This document shows positions 7,678-20,035 of a stretch of DNA of 50,449 nucleotides, in pieces. Source of the DNA: Wenzhouxiangella sediminis (GTDB lineage Bacteria; Pseudomonadota; Gammaproteobacteria; Xanthomonadales; Wenzhouxiangellaceae); contig NZ_QUZK01000036.1 of NCBI RefSeq assembly GCF_003410055.1, positions 1 through 50,449 of the forward strand. The letters run 5' to 3'. The notes beneath the pieces are model-generated. The model was given only the letters and a program-made list of their open reading frames with translations. It ran no database searches and had not been told where the DNA came from. The first letter of the stretch is position 1; every line of letters begins with the position of its first letter. The position numbers and the translations under genes are program-made.

Positions 7678-9197
7678 GACGAGCTTCCGATCGCGACGAT
7701 GCCGTTGGTTTCGGCGTATTCGCGGGCATAGGCGAGCTCACCGCGCGACTCGGCGTGAATGGTGTAGAGCGCCTGTCCACGCTCGACGCGGTCGCCGATG
7801 CGAGCGTGCATGTACACGCCCGCGGCCGGCGCACCCGGGGCACCCGCCAGCTTGGCCACTTGCGCCAGGCGGCGATTGTCGAAACGGGTGACCACGCCGG
7901 TGTGAGCCGAGGGCATTGCGTGGGTCTCGCTGGCGACCGGTGGATCGCGGAAGTCGCCCTGGGCCCGGCAGATGGCTTCGAAGCGCGCCCGGGCACGGCC
8001 GCTGGCCAGGGTTTCCTCGGCCAGCATGCCACCCTCGCCGGTTTCGGCCACCCCGGCCAGTTCCAGCAGGGCCCCGGCCAGCAGAACGGCTCTTTCGCGC
8101 AGGTCGGTGGGTTGATCGTCGGCATTGGCGAGTACGGACAGGACGTCGCGGGCCTCCAGCGCCGGGCCGATGCCGCGACCCACGGGTTGCGTTCCGTCGG
8201 TGACCAGTACCCGGACCTTCATGCCGAAACGCTCGCCGACTTGCTCGAACCGGGCGACCAGGCGCTCGGCGTCGGCCTGCGAGCGGACCTTGGCCGTTTC
8301 GCCGACCGGCACATCCAGGACCAGGTGGGTGGAACCGGCGGCCACCTTCTTGGAAAGCACCGAGGCGACCATCTGGCCCTCGGCGTCGATGTCCATCAGG
8401 CGCTCGACGCGGATGAGCGTGTCGTCGACCGGGCTCAGGCGCATGGCCCCGCCCCAGGCCATGCAGCCACCCTGTTGCTCGACGACCTTGCGCAGGGTGG
8501 CGATGTCCAGGTCGACGCGGGTCATGGTTTCGACGGTGTCGGCCGTGCCGGCCGGCGAGGTGATGGCCCGCGAGGAGGTCTTGGGCATCCACAGACCGTG
8601 CTCGGCTACGATGGGAACAACCAGAGGCGTGGTGCGGTTGCCGGGCAGCCCCCCCACGCAGTGTTTGTCGACGATGATGTCGCGCGGCCATTCAAGCTTT
8701 TCGCCCACCGCAACCATGGCGGCGATCATGTCGGTGAGTTCGTCGTCGTCGGGATCACGGGCGGCCATGCTGCTCAGGAACATGGCCAGGTGGACGTCGG
8801 CGTATCGTCCGGCGGCGATGTCGTTGATGGTCGCATGCATCTGGGCGCGATCGAGCCGCTTGCCGTAAATGCGGCCGCGCACGGCGCTCAGGGACGCCAC
8901 CGGTTGCGGGTGACTGATGTGGACGAGATCACCATCGCCGATGCCCAGGCGCTTCCAGGCCGACTCGGACAGACCCAGCTCTTGCAGGCCGAGCAGTTCC
9001 GACTCCACCTGGTAGAGCGTGGCAATGATGCTGCGCCGCCCGTTTTTCAGGCGCACCCGGGCGTGGGCCGAGAACCCCTCCGAGCGGCAGACCGGGCAGT
9101 CCCGCCGCGTGATCACGACCAGCTCGTCGTGCGTGTCCAGTCCGAGCCGTCGCGCGACGAGATTGTTGCCGTTGGGCGCAGCCGCTCGGACGCTCAT
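7674..9197 (-). CDS. AMP phosphorylase / thymidine phosphorylase family protein
   Basis: Nucleoside or nucleotide phosphorylase of 507 residues. It has an N-terminal extension of about 85 residues before the phosphorylase core, so the length fits archaeal AMP phosphorylase (about 500) and not DeoA (about 440). The core motif KHCVGGLPGNRTTPLVVP and the following KTSSRAITSPAGTADT match the AMP phosphorylase signature, where DeoA has KHSTGGVGD and a different continuation. Expected reaction (known for the archaeal family): NMP + phosphate to base + ribose 1,5-bisphosphate. The ATG at 9197 overlaps the upstream stop by ATGA, which decides the start over an ATG-less extension. No RuBisCO or R15P isomerase is nearby. 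Confidence 0.85.
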   Translation of the reverse strand: MSVRAAAPNGNNLVARRLGLDTHDELVVITRRDCPVCRSEGFSAHARVRLKNGRRSIIATLYQVESELLGLQELGLSESAWKRLGIGDGDLVHISHPQPVASLSAVRGRIYGKRLDRAQMHATINDIAAGRYADVHLAMFLSSMAARDPDDDELTDMIAAMVAVGEKLEWPRDIIVDKHCVGGLPGNRTTPLVVPIVAEHGLWMPKTSSRAITSPAGTADTVETMTRVDLDIATLRKVVEQQGGCMAWGGAMRLSPVDDTLIRVERLMDIDAEGQMVASVLSKKVAAGSTHLVLDVPVGETAKVRSQADAERLVARFEQVGERFGMKVRVLVTDGTQPVGRGIGPALEARDVLSVLANADDQPTDLRERAVLLAGALLELAGVAETGEGGMLAEETLASGRARARFEAICRAQGDFRDPPVASETHAMPSAHTGVVTRFDNRRLAQVAKLAGAPGAPAAGVYMHARIGDRVERGQALYTIHAESRGELAYAREYAETNGIVAIGSSS

Positions 9198-10567
9198 CCC
9201 AGAACGTGCTCCGAATCGTGGTCGGGCACCACGCAATCCCAACCCAGCTCTTCTTCGATGCGCAACCGCAGCGCATCCGAGGCATCCGGTTCGCCGTGGA
9301 CGATAAAAGTGAGCTTCGGCGGACGCTCGAATCCGGAAAGCCAGCGCATGATCTCGTCGGCGTCGGCATGGGCCGAGAGCATGTCGAGATTCTCGACGCG
9401 GGCCTTCACCGGCCAGTACTGGCCGTGGATCTTGACCGACTCCTCGCCGGCGACCATCTTGGCCCCGCGCGTGCCGCCGGCCTGGTAGCCGGCGAACAGG
9501 ATGGTGTTGCGCGCATCCGGCGCGTACACCTTGAGGTGGTGAATCACCCGGCCGCCGGTGGCCATCCCGCTGCCGGCAATGATGATCTTCGGATGAGGAT
9601 CGCGGTCGAGGGCCTTGGAGCCCTCGACGTCCTGAACATACTGGGGCAGGGAACAGGCCGCCTCGGCCTCGGCAACGCTCAGGCGATGATCGTCGGGATG
9701 GTCGGCGAAGACCTGGGTTGCGTTGATTGCCAGCGGACTGTCGAGGAAGACCGGCAGTTTCGGGATGGCTCCAGACGAAATCAGGCGGTTGAGGTGGTGC
9801 AGCAGAAGCTGCGTGCGGCCGACGGCGAAGGCCGGAATGATCACGCTGCCGCCGCGGCGGACCGTGTCGTTGACGATCGCCGCGATTTCGGCCTCGGCGT
9901 CCTCGTGGTTGCGTCGGCGGTTGCCGTAGGTGGACTCGACCAGGAGGTAGTCCGCTTCGCGTACCGGCTCGGGTTCGGGCATGGTCGCGCTGTTGTAGTT
10001 GCCGAGATCACCGCTGAAGACGATGCGCATGCCGTGGACGTTGAGTTCGGCGGTAGCAGCGCCGGGAATGTGACCGGCATGGCGAAACATCACCTCGACG
10101 TGGTCGGTGCGGTAGGGCTCGTGGAAACGGACCGTCCGGAAGCTCTTCAGGGATTCCTCCGCTTCGGCCTTGGTGTAGAGCGGCTTGGCCGGGCGGTGCT
10201 TGGTCCAGCCGTGGCGGTTGGCGTCCTCGGCGTCCTTCTCCTGGATGAAGCCACTGTCGGGCAGCAGGTACCGGCACAGGTCGCGGGTGGCCGGGGTGGC
10301 CAGGATCTTGCCGTTGAAGCCTTCCCGGCAGAGCACCGGCAGCCAGCCGGAGTGATCGATGTGCGCGTGGGTGAGAATGACGTGCTTGATCTGCGCAGGA
10401 TCGATAGGAAGCGAGCGCCAGTTGCGCTGCCTGAGGTTCTTGTAGCCCTGAAACATGCCGCAGTCGACCAGGTAGTGCGACCGTTTGCAGCGCAATAGAT
10501 ACTTCGATCCCGTAACGGTGCCGGCGGCGCCCAGAAATCGGATTGTCGTGTCAGCGGCCTTCGTCAT
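9194..10567 (-). CDS. MBL-fold beta-CASP ribonuclease (YSH1/CPSF-like)
   Basis: Predicted metallo-beta-lactamase RNase of 457 residues, cytoplasmic. Motif 2 is LTHAHIDHSG (near residue 60), motif 3 lies in FRHAGHIPGAA, motif 4 in FSGDLGNY, and the beta-CASP part has ESTYGNR, PAFAVGRTQ and SGMATGGRVIHHL, followed by a C-terminal SAHAD and HGE. This is the COG1236-type exonuclease family of RNA processing. The start at 10567 has GGAGG nine bases upstream. It overlaps the amidotransferase end by 17 bases and the phosphorylase start by ATGA. Such a nuclease beside an NMP phosphorylase suggests RNA breakdown feeding nucleotide recycling (inference). Confidence 0.9.
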   Translation of the reverse strand: MTKAADTTIRFLGAAGTVTGSKYLLRCKRSHYLVDCGMFQGYKNLRQRNWRSLPIDPAQIKHVILTHAHIDHSGWLPVLCREGFNGKILATPATRDLCRYLLPDSGFIQEKDAEDANRHGWTKHRPAKPLYTKAEAEESLKSFRTVRFHEPYRTDHVEVMFRHAGHIPGAATAELNVHGMRIVFSGDLGNYNSATMPEPEPVREADYLLVESTYGNRRRNHEDAEAEIAAIVNDTVRRGGSVIIPAFAVGRTQLLLHHLNRLISSGAIPKLPVFLDSPLAINATQVFADHPDDHRLSVAEAEAACSLPQYVQDVEGSKALDRDPHPKIIIAGSGMATGGRVIHHLKVYAPDARNTILFAGYQAGGTRGAKMVAGEESVKIHGQYWPVKARVENLDMLSAHADADEIMRWLSGFERPPKLTFIVHGEPDASDALRLRIEEELGWDCVVPDHDSEHVLG

Positions 10568-11309
10568 CGTCGTCCCCTCCAGTGGACTCGCAGATGTCGG
10601 CAAATCGTTCGAGCAGCCCGGGCCCTGCCCGGGTGTCGGTCACGTCCTCGAGAATGGCCTTGCTGTCGAAGCCTTCCCCGTCGAGCAATTCGCGTCTCGC
10701 CTCGACATAGCATCGCATGATCGCCGCATCGAATTCCGGGTGAAACTGCACGCCCCAGCTGCGACCGCCGAAATGGAGGACATGGTTGGGGTCGTCCTCG
10801 GTGCGACCCAGCACGCGGGCCGAAGGCGGTGGTTCGAGTACGGCTTCGAGATGCGTGACGTTCACGGATGCGGTGGGCGCCAGCGGCCCCAGCAACGCAT
10901 CGTCGGGCGTATCGACCGCAAGGCGGCGGGTACCCATCCGGCGACCGTGGGGGTTGGGACCGACCCGGCCGCCCAGGCCGTGGGCGATGAGCTGGTGGCC
11001 ATAGCACACCCCCAGCACCGGAAGACGGTCCTCGCCGACGAGTTCGGCCAGCCAGACGGCGATGCGTTCGGACCATTCGAGCCGGTGGGACACCATGGCC
11101 GGAGAGCCCGTCACGACCACGCCGGCGAATTCACCCATCGAGGTCCGGTCGGGCGGGGGCTCGCCGAGGCTGACGTCGATCGTCCGATAGTCGAAGCGCT
11201 TGGGCCCGAACGAGCGAATGAACCAGGTTTCGAAGTCACCGAAGCGACGCCGTGCTTCGGCAAAGGCCGAACCGGTCTTGACGATCAGCAATCGAGAACG
11301 CGCGCTCAA
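10551..11309 (-). CDS. Class I glutamine amidotransferase (GATase1) domain protein
   Basis: Cytoplasmic protein of about 252 residues with a GuaA-type amidotransferase domain. It has the VVVTGSPAMV oxyanion strand, the nucleophile elbow PVLGVCYGHQLIAHGLGG (catalytic Cys) and GVQFHPEF (catalytic His), so it should hydrolyse glutamine or a gamma-glutamyl compound. No synthetase domain is attached. No ATG start exists. A TTG at 11309 overlaps the upstream stop as TTGA and fits the overlap habit of this operon; a GTG at 11342 is the alternative but has no Shine-Dalgarno. The C-terminus is acidic (GGDDDDEGR). The substrate is unknown. Confidence 0.85.
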   Translation of the reverse strand: MSARSRLLIVKTGSAFAEARRRFGDFETWFIRSFGPKRFDYRTIDVSLGEPPPDRTSMGEFAGVVVTGSPAMVSHRLEWSERIAVWLAELVGEDRLPVLGVCYGHQLIAHGLGGRVGPNPHGRRMGTRRLAVDTPDDALLGPLAPTASVNVTHLEAVLEPPPSARVLGRTEDDPNHVLHFGGRSWGVQFHPEFDAAIMRCYVEARRELLDGEGFDSKAILEDVTDTRAGPGLLERFADICESTGGDDDDEGR

Positions 11310-12676
11310 GGCTCGAACCGGTCTCCGAATATCTCCGCCCACAGCGCGCGGGCGATGTTGGCGTCGGTCACTTCGAGGATGAACAGGCCGCGGTTGTAGT
11401 CGGACACGAGAATGATGTTGTTGCCGAAGTAGGGAAAGACGTTCCAGGCGCCCTGAAAATCGAGGTCACTGCGCCCCGGAAAAGTATCGAAGTAGGCCAC
11501 CTCGGTGAGAAGGCCCGAACCGGCGTCGTCGATTCTCAGGATGCGCACGCCGCGCTCGTAGTTGGCCTGGAATACGAAGTCGCCGATCACGTACTGGTTG
11601 TGATCGATGGCGAGTCCATCGGCGATGTACTCGGCCGGCGGCGGTGCGGTGTCGAGGGACGCAAAATCGAAGACCAGGGTGCGGGTACCCTCCAGGTCGT
11701 CGCGAAATTCGTCGAGTTCGTCATCGACGAGGAAGTAGCGCTGATCTTCCGTCAGCCAGCCCTGGTGTGTGTACTGCGAGCCGGCGTAGGTGTGCCGTCC
11801 CACCTGGACCGGCTCGGCCTTGTCGGTGACATCGACGATGGTGACGCTGTCCTCGTTGCTGGCCAGGCAGATCTCGCGGCCCTGGTAGTCTGCATCGGGG
11901 CCGTGGTAGATCACGCATTGCACGTCGTGCGTATAGCCGTCGCCGTCATAGCATCCGGCGTACTGGGGATCTTGCGGCTGCCGGATGTCGACCATCAGCA
12001 GCCCGCCGGCGCATAGATTACTGCCGACGGCGTAGGCATAACCGCTCTGCTCGTTGATGGCGATGTTGTGCGCGCTGTCGAAGCCGGTGAAATGAGCGTC
12101 CTGATCGAAGGTGACCGGCAGTTCGGAGCCGGGATCGAGCAGGCGGCGAAGGTCGAAGACCTGGATGCCCTGACCGCTGACCGAATCGGCCACCACGTAG
12201 GCATGATCGCGGTAGGTCTTGACGTCGGTCCAGACGTCTTCGGCGACGCCGGCCGGGCGCGGGAGGTTGCCGATATAGACGGGGTTTTCGGGATCGGTGA
12301 TCTCGACGAAAGCCACGCCGTTGGAGCGACCCATCAAGGCGAACATCCGACCGCTGTCTCGGTGGACCCATCCCCAGTTGTCGGACCCGTTGGCGCCGCC
12401 ACCGATGTCCTGGAGCGGCAGCCATCCGGCCAGGCGAACGGATCGGCAGCTGAATCCGTCCGCCGAACCATCGACGCAGTCGGCCGGCCCGGAGAAGTCG
12501 TAGGCGATCTGCGACTGCCGGTGCATCTGGTGAGCCAGGCTCTCGAATTCCAGATCAGGGTGCTGCTTCTCGAGCACTTGCGCCCGCTGACTGGTAAAAC
12601 AGGGCCAGGCGACCAGCGGCAACAGGCTCGCGACGGCGAGAGCGATGAGCAAGTGCGGCTTGAACGAATGGCGCAT
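11306..12676 (-). CDS. Choice-of-anchor B family / LVIVD-repeat exported protein
   Basis: Exported protein of 456 residues with a signal peptide (MRHSFKPHLLIALAVASLLPLVAWP). The rest is a beta-propeller-like set of LVIVD-type repeats: FVEITDPENPVYIGNL, QVFDLRRLLDPGS, LLMVDIRQPQDPQYAG, SVTIVDVTDKAEPVQVG, with HxxxxH elements such as GYTHDV and YTHQGW. Four cysteines lie in the middle. The ATG at 12676 has GGAG seven bases upstream. Established knowledge gives only the name 'choice-of-anchor B' for such proteins; no enzyme activity is known. It heads the five-gene overlapping set, an odd partner for cytoplasmic nucleotide enzymes. Confidence 0.85.
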   Translation of the reverse strand: MRHSFKPHLLIALAVASLLPLVAWPCFTSQRAQVLEKQHPDLEFESLAHQMHRQSQIAYDFSGPADCVDGSADGFSCRSVRLAGWLPLQDIGGGANGSDNWGWVHRDSGRMFALMGRSNGVAFVEITDPENPVYIGNLPRPAGVAEDVWTDVKTYRDHAYVVADSVSGQGIQVFDLRRLLDPGSELPVTFDQDAHFTGFDSAHNIAINEQSGYAYAVGSNLCAGGLLMVDIRQPQDPQYAGCYDGDGYTHDVQCVIYHGPDADYQGREICLASNEDSVTIVDVTDKAEPVQVGRHTYAGSQYTHQGWLTEDQRYFLVDDELDEFRDDLEGTRTLVFDFASLDTAPPPAEYIADGLAIDHNQYVIGDFVFQANYERGVRILRIDDAGSGLLTEVAYFDTFPGRSDLDFQGAWNVFPYFGNNIILVSDYNRGLFILEVTDANIARALWAEIFGDRFEP

Positions 12677-12783
12677 TCGGATCTCCGGCGGGTCTCTTGC
12701 CGCGGCCGGCGAAGGATGCAGGCCGGTTGGATCGTCCATCATAACCGGATGAAAGCCACCGGGCAGGGGATGGGCCGTTATAC

Positions 12784-13719
12784 TTGCAGGCTTGTCCGAC
12801 AGAGTCGACCAAGACCGTGTATTTTCAGGATTTCATCCGCACCCTGGACCGCTACTGGGCCGACCGGGGTTGCGTGCTGACCGCCCCGCTGGACCTGGAA
12901 GTGGGTGCCGGCACTTTTCACCCCGCCACCTTCCTGCGCTCCATCGGCCCCGAGCCGTGGAACGCCGCTTACCTGCAGCCCTGCCGTCGGCCCACCGACG
13001 GGCGCTACGGCGAAAACCCGAATCGCCTGCAGCACTACTACCAGTACCAGGTGGTGATGAAGCCCTCGCCGCTGGATTTCCAGGAGCTGTACCTGGGATC
13101 GCTGGATGCCGTGGGCATCGACCCGAAGGTGCACGACATCCGCTTCGTCGAGGACAACTGGGAATCGCCCACGCTGGGTGCCTGGGGCCTGGGCTGGGAG
13201 GTCTGGCTCAACGGCATGGAAGTCACGCAGTTCACCTACTTCCAGCAGGCCGGCGGACTGGCCTGCAAGCCGGTCATGGGCGAGATCACCTACGGCCTGG
13301 AACGCCTGGCCATGTACCTGCAGGGCGTGGACAGCGTCTATGACCTGGTGTGGACGGAAGGACCCTTCGGCAAGGTGACCTACGGCGACGTGTTCCACCA
13401 GAACGAAGTCGAGCAGTCGACCTACAACTTCGAGCAGGCCGACGTGGACAGCCTGTTCGGCTGGTTCGACACCTGTTATCGCGAAGCCGTGCGGCTGGTC
13501 GAAGCGGACCTTCCGCTGCCCGCCTACGACCAGGTGCTCAAGGCGTCTCACACCTTCAACCTGCTCGATGCAAGGCAGGCCATATCCGTCACCGAGCGCC
13601 AGCGCTACATCCTGCGCGTGCGCGACATTTCGCGTCGCGTGGCCGAAGCCTACCTGGCTCGGCGCGAGGAATTGGGCTTCCCTGGCCTCAAGGCAGCTGA
13701 TCGGGAGGACGCGGCATGA
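12784..13719 (+). CDS. glyQ: Glycyl-tRNA synthetase alpha subunit
   Basis: Catalytic alpha subunit of the tetrameric bacterial glycyl-tRNA synthetase, about 311 residues. It contains the class II core [49 protein letters not shown] and [16 protein letters not shown], nearly identical to E. coli GlyQ. No ATG is available before the family core, so the start is TTG at 12784 or GTG at 12817. A good -10 element (TATACT, 12779-12784) overlaps the TTG, and if it is used, the GTG or another downstream site would be the start. The gene overlaps glyS by ATGA. Confidence 0.96.
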   Translation: MQACPTESTKTVYFQDFIRTLDRYWADRGCVLTAPLDLEVGAGTFHPATFLRSIGPEPWNAAYLQPCRRPTDGRYGENPNRLQHYYQYQVVMKPSPLDFQELYLGSLDAVGIDPKVHDIRFVEDNWESPTLGAWGLGWEVWLNGMEVTQFTYFQQAGGLACKPVMGEITYGLERLAMYLQGVDSVYDLVWTEGPFGKVTYGDVFHQNEVEQSTYNFEQADVDSLFGWFDTCYREAVRLVEADLPLPAYDQVLKASHTFNLLDARQAISVTERQRYILRVRDISRRVAEAYLARREELGFPGLKAADREDAA

Positions 13720-15797
13720 GCGAACGCGCCGACCTGCTGATCGAAATCGGCTGCGAGGAACTGCCGGCAGGGCAGCTGCATTCACAAGTCGACCTGCTGG
13801 CCCAGGGTCTGGGCTCACGCCTGGCCGATGCCGGCCTGATCGAGAATACCGACGATATCCTGCGGCTGGGCACGCCACGCCGCCTGGCGATCCGGATTCC
13901 TGCCGTCAAGGGCAGGCAGGCCGACCAGGTGCTCGAGCGAAAGGGGCCGGCCGACAACGTCGCCCTCGATGCCGACGGCAATCCCACCAAGGCCGCCGAA
14001 GGCTTTGCGCGCAGCGTGGGCAAGGCCTTCGACGAGCTCGAATGGCTGGAAAACGACCAGGGCCGCTGGCTGTTCACCCGGGTCGAGCAGCCCGGCAAGG
14101 CGCTCGCCGAACTGCTGCCGGAGATGTTCGACGCCACGATCCGGTCGATGGCCGGCGCACGTTCGATGCGCTGGTCCGATCGCGACGAGCGCTTCCTGCG
14201 ACCGGTTCGCTGGCTGCTTATCCTGCACGGCGACACGCCGCTCGAGCTCGAGTATTTCGGGCTGCAAGCCGGCGCTCAGACCCGCGGGCACCGCATCCAC
14301 GCGCCGGGGTGGCACCCGGTTTCCGACGCTGGCGCGTATGAATCGACGCTGGAAGCGGCCAGCGTGATCGTCGACCCGGCCCGGCGCCGTCGACAGATCA
14401 TCGAGCAGGCCAACCGCCTGGCCGGCGAGGCCGGCCTGACGGCCGTGCTCGACGACGCGCTGGTCGACGAGGTCGCCGGCCTGACCGAGTGGCCCGTGGC
14501 CGTGATGGGGCGTTTCGACGAGGATTTCCTGCAGGTGCCCGAAGAGGCGCTGATCTCCTCGCTCGAACAGCACCAGAAGAGTTTCGCCCTGCGCGACGAC
14601 GCCGGCCGCCTGGCGCCGCACTTCATCGCGGTGGCCAATATCGAAAGCAACGAGCCCGAACTGATGACGGCCGGGTTCGAGCGCGTAATCCGACCCCGCC
14701 TGGCGGACGCCCGCTTCTTCTGGGAACAGGACCGGCGAAGCGCGCTGGCCGACAAGCGCGAGCGGCTCGACGCCATCCTGTTCCAGGAACGCCTGGGCAG
14801 CATCGGCGACAAGGTTCGCCGGCTCGAGCAGTTGGTCGAGACCACCGCCCCCGCCCTGGACGCAAGCATCGAAACCACGTTGCGGGCCGCGGTGCTTTGC
14901 AAGTGCGACCTGGTCACCGAAATGGTCGGCGAGTTCCCGGAGTTGCAGGGCATCATGGGGCGTTACTACGCGCTGGCCGACGGCGAGCCGAAAGGCGTGG
15001 CGGATGCCATCGAGGGCCACTATCGCCCGCGGCACGCAGGCGACGCGCTCGCCGCGGACCCGGCCGGCCGTGCCCTGGCGCTGGCCGACCGGCTCGACAC
15101 CGTGCTGGGCGTTTTCGCCGCCGGCCAGAAACCCAAGGGCGGCAAGGATCCCTTCGCCTTGCGCCGCGCCGCGCTCGGCATCGTGCGCCTGCTCGGCGAC
15201 TCCGGCACCACGCTGACCCTGCGCAAGTCGCTCGAGGCGGCTGCCCGCGCGCTGCAGGATACGGTCGAGGTCGATGGAGAACTGCTCGACGAAGTGGAGC
15301 AGTTCGTGTTCGAACGACTGCGCTCCTGGGCGGCCGAGCAGGGCATGGAGACCAACACGGTGCACGCTGTGGCCGCCGGCGAGTCGGGATCGGTCGCGGA
15401 TTTCCTGGCGCGGGCGCGGGCCGTGCAGCAGTTCGCCGACGATCCGGCCATGGCCTCGCTGGTGGCGGCAAACAAGCGAGCGAGCAACCTGCTCAAGCAG
15501 GCCGGGCTCGAGTCCGGTCAGCGAATCGACCGCAGGCTGCTCGGCGAGGCCGCCGAATCGGGCCTGGTCGAGGCCATCGATGCCACCGAGGCCCGGCTGG
15601 ACGAAGCCATGGAACGGGCCGATTACCCGGCGGCACTGGCCGCGCTGGCCCAGTTGCGCGAGCCGGTGGACACCTTTTTCGACGAGGTGATGGTGATGTG
15701 CGACGACGAAGCGCTGAAGAACAACCGCCTGGCCCTGCTCGCCCACCTGCGATCGCTGTTCCTGCGCGTCGCCGACGTGGCCCGCCTGGGGCGCTGA
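13716..15797 (+). CDS. glyS: Glycyl-tRNA synthetase beta subunit
   Basis: Beta subunit of glycyl-tRNA synthetase, 693 residues, close to E. coli GlyS (689). It begins with [13 protein letters not shown] and holds [53 protein letters not shown] and a C-terminal anticodon-binding/DALR-like helical region ending in [25 protein letters not shown]. It recognises tRNA-Gly and completes the alpha2beta2 enzyme. Its ATG overlaps the glyQ stop (13716-13719), and its stop overlaps the next start by one base (TGATG). Confidence 0.97.
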   Translation: MSERADLLIEIGCEELPAGQLHSQVDLLAQGLGSRLADAGLIENTDDILRLGTPRRLAIRIPAVKGRQADQVLERKGPADNVALDADGNPTKAAEGFARSVGKAFDELEWLENDQGRWLFTRVEQPGKALAELLPEMFDATIRSMAGARSMRWSDRDERFLRPVRWLLILHGDTPLELEYFGLQAGAQTRGHRIHAPGWHPVSDAGAYESTLEAASVIVDPARRRRQIIEQANRLAGEAGLTAVLDDALVDEVAGLTEWPVAVMGRFDEDFLQVPEEALISSLEQHQKSFALRDDAGRLAPHFIAVANIESNEPELMTAGFERVIRPRLADARFFWEQDRRSALADKRERLDAILFQERLGSIGDKVRRLEQLVETTAPALDASIETTLRAAVLCKCDLVTEMVGEFPELQGIMGRYYALADGEPKGVADAIEGHYRPRHAGDALAADPAGRALALADRLDTVLGVFAAGQKPKGGKDPFALRRAALGIVRLLGDSGTTLTLRKSLEAAARALQDTVEVDGELLDEVEQFVFERLRSWAAEQGMETNTVHAVAAGESGSVADFLARARAVQQFADDPAMASLVAANKRASNLLKQAGLESGQRIDRRLLGEAAESGLVEAIDATEARLDEAMERADYPAALAALAQLREPVDTFFDEVMVMCDDEALKNNRLALLAHLRSLFLRVADVARLGR

Positions 15798-16276
15798 TGG
15801 GGGGCCAGGCCGCACCGGTACTGATCGAGCGCGCCCTGCTGCTGGGCCGGGGGGAGAAGTCGCCGGATGCCGGCCGCATCGAGCGTGTCGTGTCCTTCCA
15901 GCGCCGCGGTCACCGCGTGCTGCTGGTCGCCCCGAAGCCGACCAGCTGGCGCCCGACGCGAAGAAGCGTCGATCACGACCTGGCCCTGCAGCAGCAGCTC
16001 CACCAGCTGTTCTCTCGTGCCGGCGCCGAACTCGACGGCGTCCTCTACCTGGGCACCGGCCTGTTCAGCCGCAAGGACCGCCAGAAGAATGAATTCGAAC
16101 AGACCGCGAGGCGTTATGGGCGCAACGTCGGCGAAATGGTACTCATCGGATCTGATCAGGCGCTAATTGAAGCGGCCGATCGAGGCGGCCTCCAGCTCCG
16201 CGTGATCGGATCGACCCCGATCACCAACATCCCCACCTTCGAAGACTTCAAGACCGCCCTGGCGAACGCCTCCTGA
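15797..16276 (+). CDS. Degenerate GmhB-like HAD-fold protein, catalytic residues lost
   Basis: Protein of 159 residues at the place where gmhB follows glyS in many gammaproteobacteria. By eye it aligns with D,D-heptose 1,7-bisphosphate phosphatase along its length: QRRGHRVLLVA for the strand before motif II, ARRYGRNVGEMVLIGSDQALIEAADRGG for the motif IV region, then LRVIGSTP. The catalytic parts are gone. LDRDG is LLGRGEK, ATNQSG is VAPKPTSW, the RKPKPG lysine motif is RKDRQKN, and GDxxxD is GSDQALI. The zinc-binding cysteines are absent. The frame is intact and starts one base inside the glyS stop, so it is probably a kept pseudoenzyme, not debris. Confidence 0.72.
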   Translation: MGGQAAPVLIERALLLGRGEKSPDAGRIERVVSFQRRGHRVLLVAPKPTSWRPTRRSVDHDLALQQQLHQLFSRAGAELDGVLYLGTGLFSRKDRQKNEFEQTARRYGRNVGEMVLIGSDQALIEAADRGGLQLRVIGSTPITNIPTFEDFKTALANAS

Positions 16277-16290
16277 CGGCTTCGTTCTGG

Positions 16291-16497
16291 CTGTGCGGGT
16301 GGTACGGGTTCACGCCAAGGCGCCAAGGCGCCAAGGTCGCTAAGAAGAACAAGAAAAGACAATAAGTTTCAGGACTGAACGGTCACGCTCGAGAGTTCGC
16401 CTCGGGTTCGAGGCGCCTCCCACGACCATTCTCTCCATTTCCTTGGCGAACTTCGCGCCTTGGCGCCTTGGCGTGAAACCCGTACCACCCGCAAAGC
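16291..16497. repeat. Inverted heptad-phased repeat with about 50-bp arms, between convergent genes
   Basis: The clearest copy of the family. The left arm 16295-16345 starts GCGGGTGGTACGGGTTCACG and runs into GCCAAGGCGCCAAGGCGCC repeats. The right arm (about 16441-16493), reverse-complemented, starts GCGGGTGGTACGGGTTTCAC and also runs into GCCAAGGCG repeats. Mismatches are few. The central 95 bp contain a perfect hairpin, CGCCTC with GAGGCG, around 16391-16410. The element fills the gap between the glyS-operon end and the gyrB end, so it could serve as a two-way transcript end. Confidence 0.75.
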
Positions 16498-16509
16498 CCA
16501 GCAGTATGA

Positions 16510-20026
<3,517 letters not shown>

Positions 20027-20035
20027 GTCGACACG

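Noticed and set aside
16385-16430. tRNA-like T-arm (CTCGGGTTCGAGG) followed by ACGACCA in the centre of the repeat at 16.3-16.5 kb
   Set aside because: No 5' acceptor strand, anticodon arm or D-arm can be paired with it. It is a simple hairpin in the repeat's loop.
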